Counted from the stretch's first letter, positions 1 through 10,874 are shown. The stretch: DNA of 64,000 nt from Paenibacillus illinoisensis NBRC 15959 (GCF_004000925.1 NZ_BIME01000004.1:434001-498000), one strand, 5' to 3'. Notes: generated by a model not told the origin, from the letters alone. Numbers and translations: made by a program.

Positions 1-1533
1 GTGAACCAATCCGCCAAAACGGTGGTATTGAAACTGAGTACCAAACCGGTAGCCAGTTTCACGGTACCCAAAGAAGTTTTTGCCGGTGACAACGTAACAT
101 ACACAACGAAATACAGTTCTCCCAAAGGACTGGATATTGTGGATGAGCGCTGGACTGGCCGTCAGGATTCGTTCGACCAACCAGGTACATATACGGTAAC
201 GTATGCTGTCCAGGATTCAAGCGGTCAATGGAGTGATCCTTACTCTGTAACAATCCAGGTCCAAAAACCGAATCTTCCTCCTGTAGCGATGTTCACTACA
301 GACAAGGAAGAGTACAAAATGGGTGAAAAGATCACCTACATTGATCAAAGCACAGACGACGAAAATGCCATTGAGACAACGGAGTGGGATAATAACGCTC
401 TGGCATTCTTTGTCCCAGGACCGAAGACGATTACGATTACCGTTACAGACAAACACGGTCTGAGTAACAGCTACTCCAAAATCATCAATATCACGGGTGA
501 AACGTTGTATACTCTTTCCGATTTCAATCAATTGTTCACACCGGTAGGTGGAAAGTTCACTTTTAATGGCGGAGAAGTGCCTGCCATGGAGAAGGTTCCG
601 TACACTTACTATGATGAGCAAAGCATTCTGATTCGCAGTAACAGTCCCGAAACCGTTAATACCGAAGGGATTGTCTACAAGGAATCTTCCATTGGACAAA
701 CACGTTTCATGATTCACCATGTGAACAACACGGGCAAAAACGTGAAAATGTATGTTGTGGCTACCAACAACAATATGTATCCAGCGACACTGGAACAGCA
801 GAACATGGGCTTCGCAGGTCCTTCTCCGTTTGCTACTGTTGCCGGGAAACTGTCGATTGACCGCTGGTTCAAATCCATGCAGGAAGGCACTGGCAAAACA
901 GATGTTGTCCTGCAGCCTGGAGAGAGCAAGCTGATCCTTACGGAACTGAGTGCCCTGCCGATGAAAAAGGGCCAGGTCATTTCCCTGTACTCCGATGTAT
1001 TCAGCGATTACAGACTGGACTACAACATTATTATGATTGAAGAAAACAAAGACCCGATGGAAGTATGGTCTACGCTGCCTGTACTGGATCGTGACGGTGT
1101 TCACAACCGGGGAACATACCCGAATGCAACACGTGTCATCACGTATGATCAAGAAGTAGGTGCGAAGCCTTCCCGTCTTCCGCTTGGTGACAATGCAAGT
1201 GATCCAAACCTTGTCGGAACAGACCCGATGGCCTACACAGATGCTTCCAACGCCGGTAACTTTGGTGTGCTTTATAAAATTACACTGAATAACGTAGCAC
1301 CGCGTACGCTGATCTCGTTCAACCCTCGTGGCGGTAAATATTCGGGTGTGGCACTTGTTAACGGCCAGGTTGTACAAATTTCCGAGGGTAAATCCTTGAG
1401 TGCTCCTAACGAGCAAAGTGTACTCTATCGCACAGGCTCTTATGGTGAGAGTGTTACCATTCTGTTTTCAGCGGCACCAGGAAGCAATCTTCCTGTAAAT
1501 CTGCTGTTCACCCCGCTTCCGGCTGAGAAGTAA
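1..1533 (+). CDS. PKD-domain surface/secreted protein, 3' part
   Basis: Open from the first base of the window, so the true start and any signal peptide probably lie upstream; the GTG at position 1 has no visible ribosome binding site in the window. The visible 510 residues contain two PKD/Ig-like beta-sandwich repeats (about residues 15-85 and 90-165), recognisable by PVASFTVP and PPVAMFTTD openings and T-x-T-x-T-V strands. A further beta-rich region follows to the C-terminus with no motif I can name. There are few cysteines and many Thr/Ser/Asn residues, as expected for a protein outside the cell. PKD repeats usually mediate adhesion or spacing in surface proteins. In Paenibacillus such repeats often follow copper-amine-oxidase-like stalk domains, but none is visible here. 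A terminator follows at 1641. Confidence 0.7.
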   Translation: MNQSAKTVVLKLSTKPVASFTVPKEVFAGDNVTYTTKYSSPKGLDIVDERWTGRQDSFDQPGTYTVTYAVQDSSGQWSDPYSVTIQVQKPNLPPVAMFTTDKEEYKMGEKITYIDQSTDDENAIETTEWDNNALAFFVPGPKTITITVTDKHGLSNSYSKIINITGETLYTLSDFNQLFTPVGGKFTFNGGEVPAMEKVPYTYYDEQSILIRSNSPETVNTEGIVYKESSIGQTRFMIHHVNNTGKNVKMYVVATNNNMYPATLEQQNMGFAGPSPFATVAGKLSIDRWFKSMQEGTGKTDVVLQPGESKLILTELSALPMKKGQVISLYSDVFSDYRLDYNIIMIEENKDPMEVWSTLPVLDRDGVHNRGTYPNATRVITYDQEVGAKPSRLPLGDNASDPNLVGTDPMAYTDASNAGNFGVLYKITLNNVAPRTLISFNPRGGKYSGVALVNGQVVQISEGKSLSAPNEQSVLYRTGSYGESVTILFSAAPGSNLPVNLLFTPLPAEK

Positions 1534-1640
1534 TCTTGACCAGGCAACAAGGAACGGACGGTTTGGAGTGAAAGCTTATATTTCATATACCCGATCACCC
1601 CAAAAGTCGCCCGAAGAAATGATCTTCTGAACCGTCAGAG

Positions 1641-1670
1641 AAGGACTCCATGTGAATGGGGTCCTTTTTA
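1641..1670 (+). terminator. Rho-independent terminator after the PKD protein gene
   Basis: AAGGACTCC and GGGGTCCTT pair around a 7-base loop and are followed by a T-rich run. It closes the gene ending at 1533. Confidence 0.7.
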
Positions 1671-1901
1671 ATGATCTGAGGTGAACAGTGCGCTAGTCGT
1701 TTCGTTGACTCTAATCCGAATTTGAGGCATTATTAGAATTATAATAACAAGCATGGTATCAGCGTTGCATAATTGTAATTCCCATGAAGTCCAATGGGTA
1801 GCATCTGGACGAATAAACCTTAGTAATCCAGCTTTTTGCTAATTTGGATTTGCTCTTAGGATGTATGCATAATGCTTGTATGACAGGAGGTGCTTGAAGT
1901 C

Positions 1902-2366
1902 ATGCTGTCGACAGAACAGATTATTAATACTATGTCCTCACAGGGACTTCGCATTACGGATCAGCGGAAGACACTGGCCCGGTTATTTGCCGAATCTCCT
2001 GGGTATCTTACACCCAAGGACGTCTATGAATATATGGGTAAGACTTACAGCGGACTGAGCTTTGACACGGTATATCGGAACTTGCGTGTCATGCAGGATT
2101 TGGGTGTGCTGGAGCAGGTCATTTTTGAAGACGGTGTAAAATTCAGAGCGCATTGCAGTGAAGATCACCATCACCATCATATGATCTGTCTAAAATGTCA
2201 GAAGACCTATCCGATCGTTTTTTGTCCGATGCAGCTGGCAGATGCTCCAGAACAGTTTCAGGTTGTGGATCATAAATTTGAAGTGTTCGGATACTGCAAA
2301 GATTGTGCGGAATATGCTCCGGCGAAAGTGTCCACTGGGCATTCACACGATCACGGGAAACACTAA
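1902..2366 (+). CDS. zur: Zinc uptake regulator Zur (Fur family)
   Basis: A 154-residue Fur-family repressor that senses zinc and blocks zinc-import genes. The N-terminal winged helix carries the recognition segment [11 protein letters not shown], close to Bacillus subtilis Zur as I remember it. It is followed by a five-histidine run with CLKC and a C-terminal CKDC pair, which together form the structural zinc site, and by the [12 protein letters not shown] dimer-domain signature. The tail is His-rich (HSHDHGKH), which is unusual and may bind extra metal. The ATG at 1902 is preferred over the in-frame GTG at 1890 because AGGAGG lies at 1885-1890. yidD follows 2 bases after the stop. The likely target, znuACB, starts 3 kb downstream with a good Zur box. 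Zur is preferred to Fur or PerR because of this sequence match and context. Confidence 0.9.
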   Translation: MLSTEQIINTMSSQGLRITDQRKTLARLFAESPGYLTPKDVYEYMGKTYSGLSFDTVYRNLRVMQDLGVLEQVIFEDGVKFRAHCSEDHHHHHMICLKCQKTYPIVFCPMQLADAPEQFQVVDHKFEVFGYCKDCAEYAPAKVSTGHSHDHGKH

Positions 2367-2368
2367 CC

Positions 2369-2626
2369 ATGAAGCTATCCCGCAGAGTGGCACAGGCGCC
2401 CATTCGGGTATATCGAAATTATATTTCTCCCTTGAAGCCACCTACATGTCGCTTCTATCCAACTTGTTCGGCATACGCAATGGAAGCGATAGAGGTTCAT
2501 GGTGCATTCAAAGGTTCGCTGCTGGCTGCCAAGCGTATCGCAAAATGCCATCCGTTTCATCCGGGAGGCGTTGATCTGGTTCCGCCAAAGACAGAAAAAA
2601 CGGTCATGGTACATGATGAGGGATGA
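2369..2626 (+). CDS. yidD: YidD, membrane protein insertion efficiency factor
   Basis: A small basic protein of 85 residues. It carries the YidD signature: [23 protein letters not shown], then HPGGVDLVP (split here across the family's two conserved blocks). YidD proteins sit at the inner face of the membrane and help YidC/Sec insert proteins. The Cys and Pro spacing [10 protein letters not shown] is diagnostic. The start follows the zur stop by 2 bases, so the two genes are probably co-transcribed and translationally coupled; no strong separate ribosome binding site is visible. In many genomes yidD lies next to rnpA/yidC; here it stands beside zur instead. Confidence 0.9.
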   Translation: MKLSRRVAQAPIRVYRNYISPLKPPTCRFYPTCSAYAMEAIEVHGAFKGSLLAAKRIAKCHPFHPGGVDLVPPKTEKTVMVHDEG

Positions 2627-2683
2627 AGGTGGAGTCATTAACCTATGATCAAATGACATGGTTGTAGTTGTGCTGCTGCCGAC

Positions 2684-2713
2684 TTGACAAAGAGGGCTGC
2701 ATTTCAGTATATT
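2684..2713 (+). promoter_or_regulatory. Sigma-A promoter of the metG T-box transcript
   Basis: A perfect -35 box TTGACA (2684-2689), an 18-base spacer and TATATT (2708-2713). An alternative -10, TATAAT at 2719, is spaced too far (29 bases) from this -35. Transcription would begin around 2720, directly before the T-box leader. Confidence 0.55.
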
Positions 2714-2720
2714 TTTCGTA

Positions 2721-2998
2721 TAATGATTTCCAGTGAAGGGATAAGTACAGACACACCCCCAGTGCAGAGAGCCGGATGAGCTGAGAACCGGTCTGGGAGG
2801 AGGATGGAATATGGTCCCGGAGGAACCTCTTCCGAGCGTGCAGACGTGTATGTAGACGCTGTCGTAAGGCTGGGGCGTGATCCAGCGTTAATGGGCGGTC
2901 GAAGGACCGGCAGAGCCTGTGTTTTGCAAAAAGCACGGGGAATTTGGGTGGTAACACGTGAGATCTACTCTCGTCCCATAGGGGCGGGAGTTTTTTGT
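2721..2998 (+). promoter_or_regulatory. T-box leader (methionyl-tRNA sensing) of metG
   Basis: A leader of about 275 bases between promoter and metG with T-box architecture. There is a stem I region with the GAGA and GAACCGG blocks (2767-2792), a long internal arm, the conserved T-box sequence TTTGGGTGGTAACACG (2943-2958) and a terminator (2967-2997). Uncharged tRNA pairing at the specifier and at GGTAAC would favour the antiterminator and allow metG transcription. Two ATG triplets lie in the expected specifier region (2804 and 2811). The second is favoured because it sits in the context GGAAT-ATG-G, where a purine follows the specifier. This fits a Met codon and the downstream gene. Confidence 0.85.
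2967..2997 (+). terminator. Regulated terminator of the T-box leader
   Basis: ACTCTCGTCCC pairs with GGGGCGGGAGT across a 3-base loop and runs into six or more T. Its 5' arm begins 8 bases after the T-box sequence, so terminator and antiterminator are mutually exclusive. Confidence 0.8.
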
Positions 2999-3034
2999 GT
3001 TCTTTTTTAGTTAAGAACGCGAAAGCAAGCATGA

Positions 3035-5089
<2,055 letters not shown>

Positions 5090-5136
5090 ATTTTGCTGAA
5101 CATTTAGTCCGACGCTTGATTATATGAAGAATGAAG

Positions 5137-5166
5137 GTGACCCGATGCTATCAGGTCGCTTTTTTT
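5137..5166 (+). terminator. Terminator after metG
   Basis: GTGACC and GGTCGC can pair across a short loop, and a run of seven T follows. Confidence 0.6.
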
Positions 5167-5261
5167 CTTTCCTCTTGATTGCCCTGCTAATAACGTAGGA
5201 AAACAAGCATATACTGTTATGAACTCTGCGCTACAGGGGAGAATAAATAGGACCCGACCGC

Positions 5262-5290
5262 TTGACAACCACGTTCAGGTTACCTATAAT
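5262..5290 (+). promoter_or_regulatory. Sigma-A promoter of znuACB
   Basis: TTGACA (5262-5267), exactly 17 bases, then TATAAT (5285-5290): both hexamers match the consensus. The expected start site lies inside or next to the Zur box, so repressor binding would block transcription. Confidence 0.85.
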
Positions 5291-5295
5291 TCTTT

Positions 5296-5310
5296 CAGTA
5301 ATGTTTACGA
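5296..5310 (+). promoter_or_regulatory. Zur operator
   Basis: CAGTAATGTTTACGA matches 11 of the 14 specified positions of the Bacillus Zur box TCGTAATNATTACGA (recalled consensus). It starts 6 bases downstream of the znuA -10 box. Its place at the promoter of a zinc importer, with a zur gene 3 kb away, supports Zur control. Confidence 0.75.
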
Positions 5311-5335
5311 TTAAGAGATGCGGAGTGAAGCAATA

Positions 5336-6388
5336 GTGAAATGGTATAATGAAACAACTCAAACCAGGGGTACCCGGATACAGCATACAAGCAAACGTGG
5401 CCAAACCAGAACGAAATGGTTATGGAGCAGCTTGCTTATTCTCAGTTTGCTCATGTTGTCGGCGTGCGGACAAAGTAATTCGGAAAGTGCCAAGATCGAG
5501 GAAGGCAAAGTGAATGTGATCACGAGTTTTTATCCTGTATATGCTTTTACAACAGCCATCGGCGGTGAAGACACAAACGTTATTAATTTGCTGCCAACCG
5601 GCGTTGAACCCCATGACTGGACGCCAAAGAGCCAGGACATTGTAAACACCTCCAAGGCACAATTGTTCCTATACAACGGTGCAGGCCTTGAAGGATGGGT
5701 ACCTAACTTTCTCAAGTCCCTTAACAGCGATACTCAAGTGAAGTCTGTGGCTGTAAGTGATGGAGTGAGCTTGCTGACTGCTGAAGGTGATGATGGGCAT
5801 AACCATGGAGAAGAGCATGAAGACGAACACGCAGAAGAAGCAGGCACAGAGGACGTTGCAGACCATCATGTGGACCCTCATACATGGGTAAGTCCCAAGT
5901 CGGCTATCGTAATGGCTGAAAATATCAAAAATAGTCTGGTCGAAGTAGATCCTGATCATCAGGATGGTTACGAACAGCGTTATGAGGAACTTCGCACCAA
6001 ACTCGAAGCGCTAGATCAGCGCTTTACGGACGAATTATCCAAAGTCTCCAATAAAGAAATTGTTGTGTCCCATCAAGCATTTGGATATCTTGCACGTGAT
6101 TATGGTTTGACCCAGCATGCGATCATGGGGCTATCCCCGGATGCTGAACCAACAGGTCAGGATATTGTGAATCTGTCCAAGCTTGTGAAGGAAGAGGGCA
6201 TCAAGTACATCTTCTTCGAAGAGCTGGTCTCCGACAAATTGGCCAAAACACTCGCTGGCGAAGCTGGTGTGGAAACGATGGTGCTGAATCCGGTTGAAGG
6301 GCTTACCAAGGAACAGGCAGCCAATGGGGATGATTATTTCACCCTGATGGAGAAAAATTTGCAAAATCTGCTGATCGCATTAAAATAA
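5336..6388 (+). CDS. znuA: Zinc ABC transporter substrate-binding lipoprotein ZnuA
   Basis: A cluster A-1 solute-binding lipoprotein that captures Zn(II) outside the membrane for ZnuBC. The signal peptide (KRGQTRTKWLWSSLLILSLL) ends in the lipobox LSAC with the acylated Cys near residue 44. An acidic His-rich loop at about residues 145-185 (HNHGEEHEDEHAEE, then DHHVDPHTW) is the zinc-specific feature of this family and separates it from manganese binders. Further ligands are likely in VVSHQAFGYLA and around LSPDAEPT. GTG at 5336 is preferred because GGAG lies 10 bases upstream; an in-frame ATG at 5318 has only a weak site. It is first in a znuA-znuC-znuB operon under a Zur box. Confidence 0.93.
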   Translation: MKWYNETTQTRGTRIQHTSKRGQTRTKWLWSSLLILSLLMLSACGQSNSESAKIEEGKVNVITSFYPVYAFTTAIGGEDTNVINLLPTGVEPHDWTPKSQDIVNTSKAQLFLYNGAGLEGWVPNFLKSLNSDTQVKSVAVSDGVSLLTAEGDDGHNHGEEHEDEHAEEAGTEDVADHHVDPHTWVSPKSAIVMAENIKNSLVEVDPDHQDGYEQRYEELRTKLEALDQRFTDELSKVSNKEIVVSHQAFGYLARDYGLTQHAIMGLSPDAEPTGQDIVNLSKLVKEEGIKYIFFEELVSDKLAKTLAGEAGVETMVLNPVEGLTKEQAANGDDYFTLMEKNLQNLLIALK

Positions 6389-6444
6389 GATAGACTGAAG
6401 GATTCGTTTTGCAATCCTTATATATAATGAAGGGCGGCTTTGCC

Positions 6445-7203
6445 ATGCAGCAAATCATGCCACTATGTCATGATCCAATCATTGAGATTGAGAAGTTATC
6501 TTTCTCTTACGGTGACCAGCGAGTGATCGAAAATCTTGATTTTATGGTCAAGGAACGGGATTTTGTCGGTATTATCGGTTCAAACGGAGCGGGAAAAACG
6601 ACACTGCTGCGCATGTTGGTGGGACTGTTGCCTCCAGCGCAGGGGGATATCAAATTGTTCGGACAGTCGATTCGCAGATTCAAGGATTGGGAACGGATCG
6701 GCTATGTCCCGCAAAAAAATGCATTTAATCCATTGTTCCCTGCCACCGTGCGGGAAGTGGTCATGTCTGGCTTGTACAACAATAAGAATATGTTCCGCAG
6801 GATGACGCGCAAATCGCAGCAGCAGTGCACGGATGCACTGGAGGTTATGCGTATCGAGGATCTGGCAAACAAACGGATTGGACAATTGTCCGGAGGACAG
6901 CAGCAGCGTGTGTTTTTGGCACGTGCGCTTATCAATCACCCGGATTTGTTGATTTTGGACGAACCTACAGTGGGGATTGATGCCGAGTCTCAAGCAAGTT
7001 TCTTTGAGCTCATAACCCATATGCATGAACACCACCGGATGACGTTCCTGATGGTTTCACATGATATGGACCGGATGGAGAACTATCTTGGTTCAGAAGC
7101 GGCTGCAACCAACGGGAAAATCAACTTTCATGTTCGTCATTCGCATGAGGTGGAGGATTGTGCCGAGACCAATTTGCAGCATACTACTGCCCTGGTACGA
7201 TAA
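6445..7203 (+). CDS. znuC: Zinc ABC transporter ATP-binding protein ZnuC
   Basis: A 252-residue ABC ATPase that drives zinc import. It has Walker A GSNGAGKTT, Q-loop YVPQKN, signature LSGGQQQR, Walker B LLILDEPT and switch histidine MVSHD, all in the normal order. The ATG at 6445 follows AGGGCGG; an upstream in-frame TTG at 6409 has no site. Placed 56 bases after znuA and 46 before znuB, in the same direction, it belongs to the Zur-controlled transcript. Family length is normal. Confidence 0.95.
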   Translation: MQQIMPLCHDPIIEIEKLSFSYGDQRVIENLDFMVKERDFVGIIGSNGAGKTTLLRMLVGLLPPAQGDIKLFGQSIRRFKDWERIGYVPQKNAFNPLFPATVREVVMSGLYNNKNMFRRMTRKSQQQCTDALEVMRIEDLANKRIGQLSGGQQQRVFLARALINHPDLLILDEPTVGIDAESQASFFELITHMHEHHRMTFLMVSHDMDRMENYLGSEAAATNGKINFHVRHSHEVEDCAETNLQHTTALVR

Positions 7204-7249
7204 TGATATTGTACAACTAGATTAGACAAGGCTGAAGGAGTCGTGTGTT

Positions 7250-8053
7250 TTGGAGATTTTAATGAGTGATTTTTTTCAGCGTGCACTGGCAGGAGGATTG
7301 CTGATCGGTATTACAGCTCCACTGATTGGACTGTTTCTGGTGCTGCGGCGTTTGTCCATGATCGGGGACACCCTATCTCACGTAACGATTGCCGGGGTTG
7401 CCCTCGGTTTTTTGATTGAGGTTTATCCGATTGCAGTGGGACTTGTCTTTGCTGTGCTCGCATCCTTTGCCATAGAGAAGCTGCGCAAGGCATATAAGAC
7501 TTATGCCGAGTTATCCATCGCTATTATTATGTCAGGTGGCGTCGCGCTTGCTTCGTTGTTCTTTACACTGGGCAAAGGGTACAATACGGATGTAATGAGT
7601 TACTTGTTCGGCAGCATTTATACACTGGATTCTACCGACTTGAAGTTGGTTGGAGTGGTAACGCTGATTGTAGTCATCGTTGTTGCGCTGCTACATAAGG
7701 AGTTTTTCCTGCTCAGTTTTGAGGAAGACGCTGCGGCAGTTACAGGACTGCCTGTAAAATTGCTTAACATGCTGATTACGGTGATGACGGCTCTGGTGAT
7801 TAGTACTGCGATTAAGATTGTGGGGGCACTGCTGGTGTCAGCACTATTGACCATTCCTGTTGCGGTAAGTTTGCTTATGGCTCGCAGTTTCAAGTCGGCC
7901 ATTATTCTCTCGGTTGTTATCGGGGAGATTGCAGTAGTCATTGGTCTGGTGGTAGCAGGAATTTGGAATTTGGCTCCAGGAGCAACGATTGTATTATTGC
8001 TTATCATGATGCTGATTCTTACGATGATTGGAAAAAAAGGGTTCCGAGCCTGA
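7250..8053 (+). CDS. znuB: Zinc ABC transporter permease ZnuB
   Basis: A 267-residue membrane permease of the ABC-3 family with about seven to nine hydrophobic segments. It has the family opening FFQRALAGGLLIG and the conserved SMIGDTLSHVTIAGVALG cytoplasmic loop that contacts the ATPase. It forms the channel for zinc with ZnuC. The TTG at 7250 is taken as start: AAGGAG lies 9 bases upstream and the encoded MEIL matches the usual N-terminus. ATG 7262, preceded by GGAG, is the alternative. It is the last gene of znuACB. Confidence 0.93.
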   Translation: MEILMSDFFQRALAGGLLIGITAPLIGLFLVLRRLSMIGDTLSHVTIAGVALGFLIEVYPIAVGLVFAVLASFAIEKLRKAYKTYAELSIAIIMSGGVALASLFFTLGKGYNTDVMSYLFGSIYTLDSTDLKLVGVVTLIVVIVVALLHKEFFLLSFEEDAAAVTGLPVKLLNMLITVMTALVISTAIKIVGALLVSALLTIPVAVSLLMARSFKSAIILSVVIGEIAVVIGLVVAGIWNLAPGATIVLLLIMMLILTMIGKKGFRA

Positions 8054-8100
8054 AGAAATACGCGTGCAAGTGAGCCCCAGGGAAGGGAGACCACCGCTTC

Positions 8101-8814
8101 ATGCCTGATGTTAATGTGTGGCTGGCTTTTATCGCAGGATTGGCTTCATTTATATCACCGTGTTGTCTTCCACTTTACCCTTCGTATTTATCCTACATTA
8201 CGGGAATGACAGTACAAAGGTTAAAAGACGATCGCAATCAGCGTGAAGTACGGCTTAAAACGTTAACGCACACGCTGGCGTTTATTTTGGGATTCTCGGC
8301 TGTTTTTTACTCGCTTGGACTTGGAGCAGGATTGTTTGGGCGATTTTTCAATGATAACCGTGATTTGATCCGTCAGTTATCTGCCATTTTAATTATGCTC
8401 ATGGGTTTATTCCTGCTAGGGGTATTCAAACCGCAGTTTCTGATGAAAGAGCGCAAGATGGATTTAAAATGGAAGCCAGCAGGTTACCTGGGCTCTTTTA
8501 TTTTCGGGATTGGTTTCTCGGCAGGCTGGTCGCCGTGTATCGGTCCTATCCTGACAGCGATCATTGCAATGGCTGCGAGTGAACCGACAACCTGGCTGGC
8601 CTTGATCACCGGCTATACGGCGGGATTCGCTTTACCCTTTTTCATCCTAGCCTTTTTCATTGGTTCGACACGCTGGATCTTGCGATATTCCAATGTGATG
8701 ATGAAAGCGGGTGGAGCGCTGATGCTGTTTTTGGGTGTGCTGCTATTCACGGATCAAATGACCAAAATCACCATATGGCTGCAGCAGATTACACCCGATT
8801 GGATGATTATTTGA
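8101..8814 (+). CDS. ccdA: Thiol-disulfide transmembrane electron carrier CcdA
   Basis: A 237-residue DsbD-gamma/CcdA-type protein with six predicted membrane segments. It has two symmetric Cys motifs, SFISPCCLPLYPSYLSYI near the N-terminus and GWSPCIGPILTAI in the second half. CcdA carries reducing equivalents from cytoplasmic thioredoxin across the membrane, for cytochrome c maturation and, in Bacillus, spore development. Unusually for the family there is a double Cys (CC) in the first motif, although this is also seen in Bacillus CcdA as I recall. The start has GGGAAGGGAG upstream. It follows znuB by 47 bases; whether it shares the zinc transcript cannot be told. Confidence 0.92.
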   Translation: MPDVNVWLAFIAGLASFISPCCLPLYPSYLSYITGMTVQRLKDDRNQREVRLKTLTHTLAFILGFSAVFYSLGLGAGLFGRFFNDNRDLIRQLSAILIMLMGLFLLGVFKPQFLMKERKMDLKWKPAGYLGSFIFGIGFSAGWSPCIGPILTAIIAMAASEPTTWLALITGYTAGFALPFFILAFFIGSTRWILRYSNVMMKAGGALMLFLGVLLFTDQMTKITIWLQQITPDWMII

Positions 8815-8859
8815 GCAAAGTATCAGTTAAGGCCATCTATTTAATATATGAAAATAAGC

Positions 8860-8914
8860 AAAGCAGGCTACATGAAGGCCAGAGCACATTCTGTCCCATG
8901 TAACCTGCTTTTTT
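8860..8914. terminator. Bidirectional terminator between ccdA and splB
   Basis: AAGCAGGCTACATG pairs with CATGTAACCTGCTT with one mismatch; T-run on the + side and A-rich flank on the other. It serves the two convergent genes. Confidence 0.75.
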
Positions 8915-8946
8915 GATCGCCACTACCGTGGATATGATGTCAGTAC

Positions 8947-10017
8947 TTAGGTGAAGTAATCAATGTTCGCTAACGGGAAGTGTTCAAAAATTTGCTCTGT
9001 GATGAACTCACGTAGTGCGTCCTGTTGGTCATCCTTGTACACATATTTATACTGCCCCCAACGGCCCCATTTCATTTTTCTTTTCTCGATGTCCATTTCG
9101 AGTTTGGTTTTTGGGTAGCGTTTCTCAATGGTGGCTTTTGCCGTTTTGGTAAATCGATGCTGAATCATTTCAAACGTTAGATCCTTCGTGGCATCTTCCG
9201 GAAGCGTGTCGGCAAGCTTCTGTAAAAGCTCCGCGTATCCTTCCTGCCATCCGTCATACCACATGATGGGGGCGATGATAAAACCTAACGGGTACCCCGC
9301 ATGGGCTATTTTGCCTGCAGCTTCAATACGTTCTTCAAATCTTGAGGTAGCAGGCTCGAAGTTCTTGATGACATAATCCGAATTGACACTGAACCGGATA
9401 CGGGTATGACCGTTATGTTTGATGTTCAACAATGGGTCCACGTGATGATATTTCGTCACAAACCGCAAACGTCCGTATTCCTCATCCGCCATAAAACGGA
9501 TTAAATCACTCAAATTTTCGGTAATATGCTCGAGTCCTACCGGATCGGAAGTACAGGCTGCTTCAAACCGGGTGATTTCAGGTGCTCGCTCATCGATATA
9601 GCCTTTGGCCGCCTGAATGATCTCATCGGTATTGACATACACCCTGACGTAAGGCTTGGCTCCAAGCGTTGTTTGAAGATAACAATAATGACAATGGCCC
9701 ATGCATCCTGTTGAGATGGGGATCGCATATTCAGCGGAAGGTTTGGACTGATCAAATTTGAGTGTTTTGCGCACACCTACGACCAGGGTCCGCTTTGCCA
9801 TCCGGTATTTTTCCTGCTCTGTTTCACCAGGCAGATTGGTGATCCGGTTATGGGAGGTCGTCATCTGATATGGAATTTCTTTTGAAGTGACCCATTCCAT
9901 AATCCGTTTGCCCTTCTCATATTCCAGCGCACCGGGTTCAAAATAGACCAAATCGGGAATAAAGGGTTTAGTACCTTTTGCTTTGCGAACCGGGGGCTGC
10001 GCTACACTTGTACTCAC
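8947..10017 (-). CDS. splB: Spore photoproduct lyase
   Basis: A 356-residue radical-SAM enzyme that repairs the thymine dimer typical of UV-irradiated spores during germination. The [4Fe-4S] motif is CMGHCHYC (Cys105, 109, 112), and the catalytic hydrogen-donor cysteine is Cys155 in EAACTSDPVG, equivalent to Cys141 of B. subtilis SplB. The GTG at 10017 follows GAAAGGAG; upstream in-frame codons to 10083 lack a site and would add 22 unrelated residues. No splA is visible beside it. A terminator separates it from ccdA, and it is divergent from mntR. In Bacillus it is made in the forespore under sigma-G; I could not identify a convincing sigma-G site. Confidence 0.95.
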   Translation of the reverse strand: MSTSVAQPPVRKAKGTKPFIPDLVYFEPGALEYEKGKRIMEWVTSKEIPYQMTTSHNRITNLPGETEQEKYRMAKRTLVVGVRKTLKFDQSKPSAEYAIPISTGCMGHCHYCYLQTTLGAKPYVRVYVNTDEIIQAAKGYIDERAPEITRFEAACTSDPVGLEHITENLSDLIRFMADEEYGRLRFVTKYHHVDPLLNIKHNGHTRIRFSVNSDYVIKNFEPATSRFEERIEAAGKIAHAGYPLGFIIAPIMWYDGWQEGYAELLQKLADTLPEDATKDLTFEMIQHRFTKTAKATIEKRYPKTKLEMDIEKRKMKWGRWGQYKYVYKDDQQDALREFITEQIFEHFPLANIDYFT

Positions 10018-10149
10018 GGAATCACTCCTTTCAATAGGAACTTGCTTAGTTTGCCTCACATGGGCAGAAGTCACCCTTGCCAATACTTGCGTACCGGATC
10101 AGAAGCGCCCATGTGTTACAAACGACATAGCGATTGATTCGTACAAGAC

Positions 10150-10179
10150 TTGCCAATGCGTATTGATAACATGTATCAT
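10150..10179 (+). promoter_or_regulatory. Possible mntR promoter
   Basis: TTGCCA, 18 bases, TATCAT. Each hexamer differs from the consensus by one base. The -10 lies in an imperfect palindrome TGATAACATGTATCA (10165-10179), a possible regulator site. Confidence 0.3.
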
Positions 10180-10235
10180 TATAAGATAGGGATCAGGCAA
10201 GAATATTGCCGGTCAGAGAGAAGAGAGGGAAGCAG

Positions 10236-10664
10236 ATGCCAACGCCCAGTATGGAAGATTATTTGGAGCGTATATACAAACTGATTGATGAAAAGGGCTA
10301 TGCTCGTGTGTCAGATATAGCTGAAGGATTGGAAGTGCATCCTTCATCGGTGACCAAGATGATCCAAAAGCTGGACAAAGACGAGTACCTGATTTACGAA
10401 AAGTACCGCGGGTTGGTACTTACTCCAAAAGGGAAAAAGATGGGGAAACGTTTAATGGAACGCCATCATCTGCTTGAACAATTTTTGACGACGATCGGTG
10501 TTCAGGAAGAGAATATCTACAAGGATGTGGAAGGAATCGAGCATCATCTAAGTTGGGACTCCATTACCTGCATCGAGTCTTTGGTAGAATATTTCCGTCA
10601 GGACGAGAGCCGATTGCGTGATCTGCAAAATATTCAGGAACTCATGAGCAATACCGAATCCTGA
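10236..10664 (+). CDS. mntR: Manganese transport regulator MntR
   Basis: A 142-residue DtxR-family metalloregulator that senses Mn(II) and controls manganese import and export. It is nearly colinear with B. subtilis Mnt[23 protein letters not shown] opens the winged helix (split-family motif), [20 protein letters not shown] is the recognition region, and metal ligands lie in [13 protein letters not shown] and [10 protein letters not shown]. The ATG at 10236 fits both the family start and the GAGGGAAG site; an in-frame start at 10206 does not. It stands alone between splB (divergent) and a terminator; no mnt transporter is visible in the window. Confidence 0.95.
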   Translation: MPTPSMEDYLERIYKLIDEKGYARVSDIAEGLEVHPSSVTKMIQKLDKDEYLIYEKYRGLVLTPKGKKMGKRLMERHHLLEQFLTTIGVQEENIYKDVEGIEHHLSWDSITCIESLVEYFRQDESRLRDLQNIQELMSNTES

Positions 10665-10710
10665 GGCAGCACAGGACCATTCACAGAGGTCCTTAAGAGC
10701 TTAAACTTTT

Positions 10711-10769
10711 AAAAAACAGAGGGTGTATCTTTGTCGTTGTAAATGGCAGAGCAATACCTCTGTTTTTTT
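10711..10769 (+). terminator. Terminator after mntR
   Basis: AAAACAGAGG and CCTCTGTTTT form a perfect stem around a loop of about 35 bases, with a T-run. Confidence 0.6.
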
Positions 10770-10874
10770 GTTGTCCATAATTTGGTGAATTATCGCAACT
10801 AACCAATCCTTTGGAGCGTCTATTAAACTAGCAGAATTTGCCGAGAATTTTAATGATGATGGAGGATTGTACTG

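Noticed and set aside
217-1416. 399-codon frame on the minus strand opposite the PKD gene
   Set aside because: Antisense shadow; Cys/His/Arg-rich composition, no start site, no domain.
1730-1747. Palindrome TTATTA/TAATAA upstream of zur as a Zur operator
   Set aside because: It does not match the Zur box and is AT-rich enough to arise by chance.
2804-3010. 68-codon frame over the T-box leader
   Set aside because: It covers the T-box core and terminator; the sequence is explained by RNA structure, and no protein family fits.
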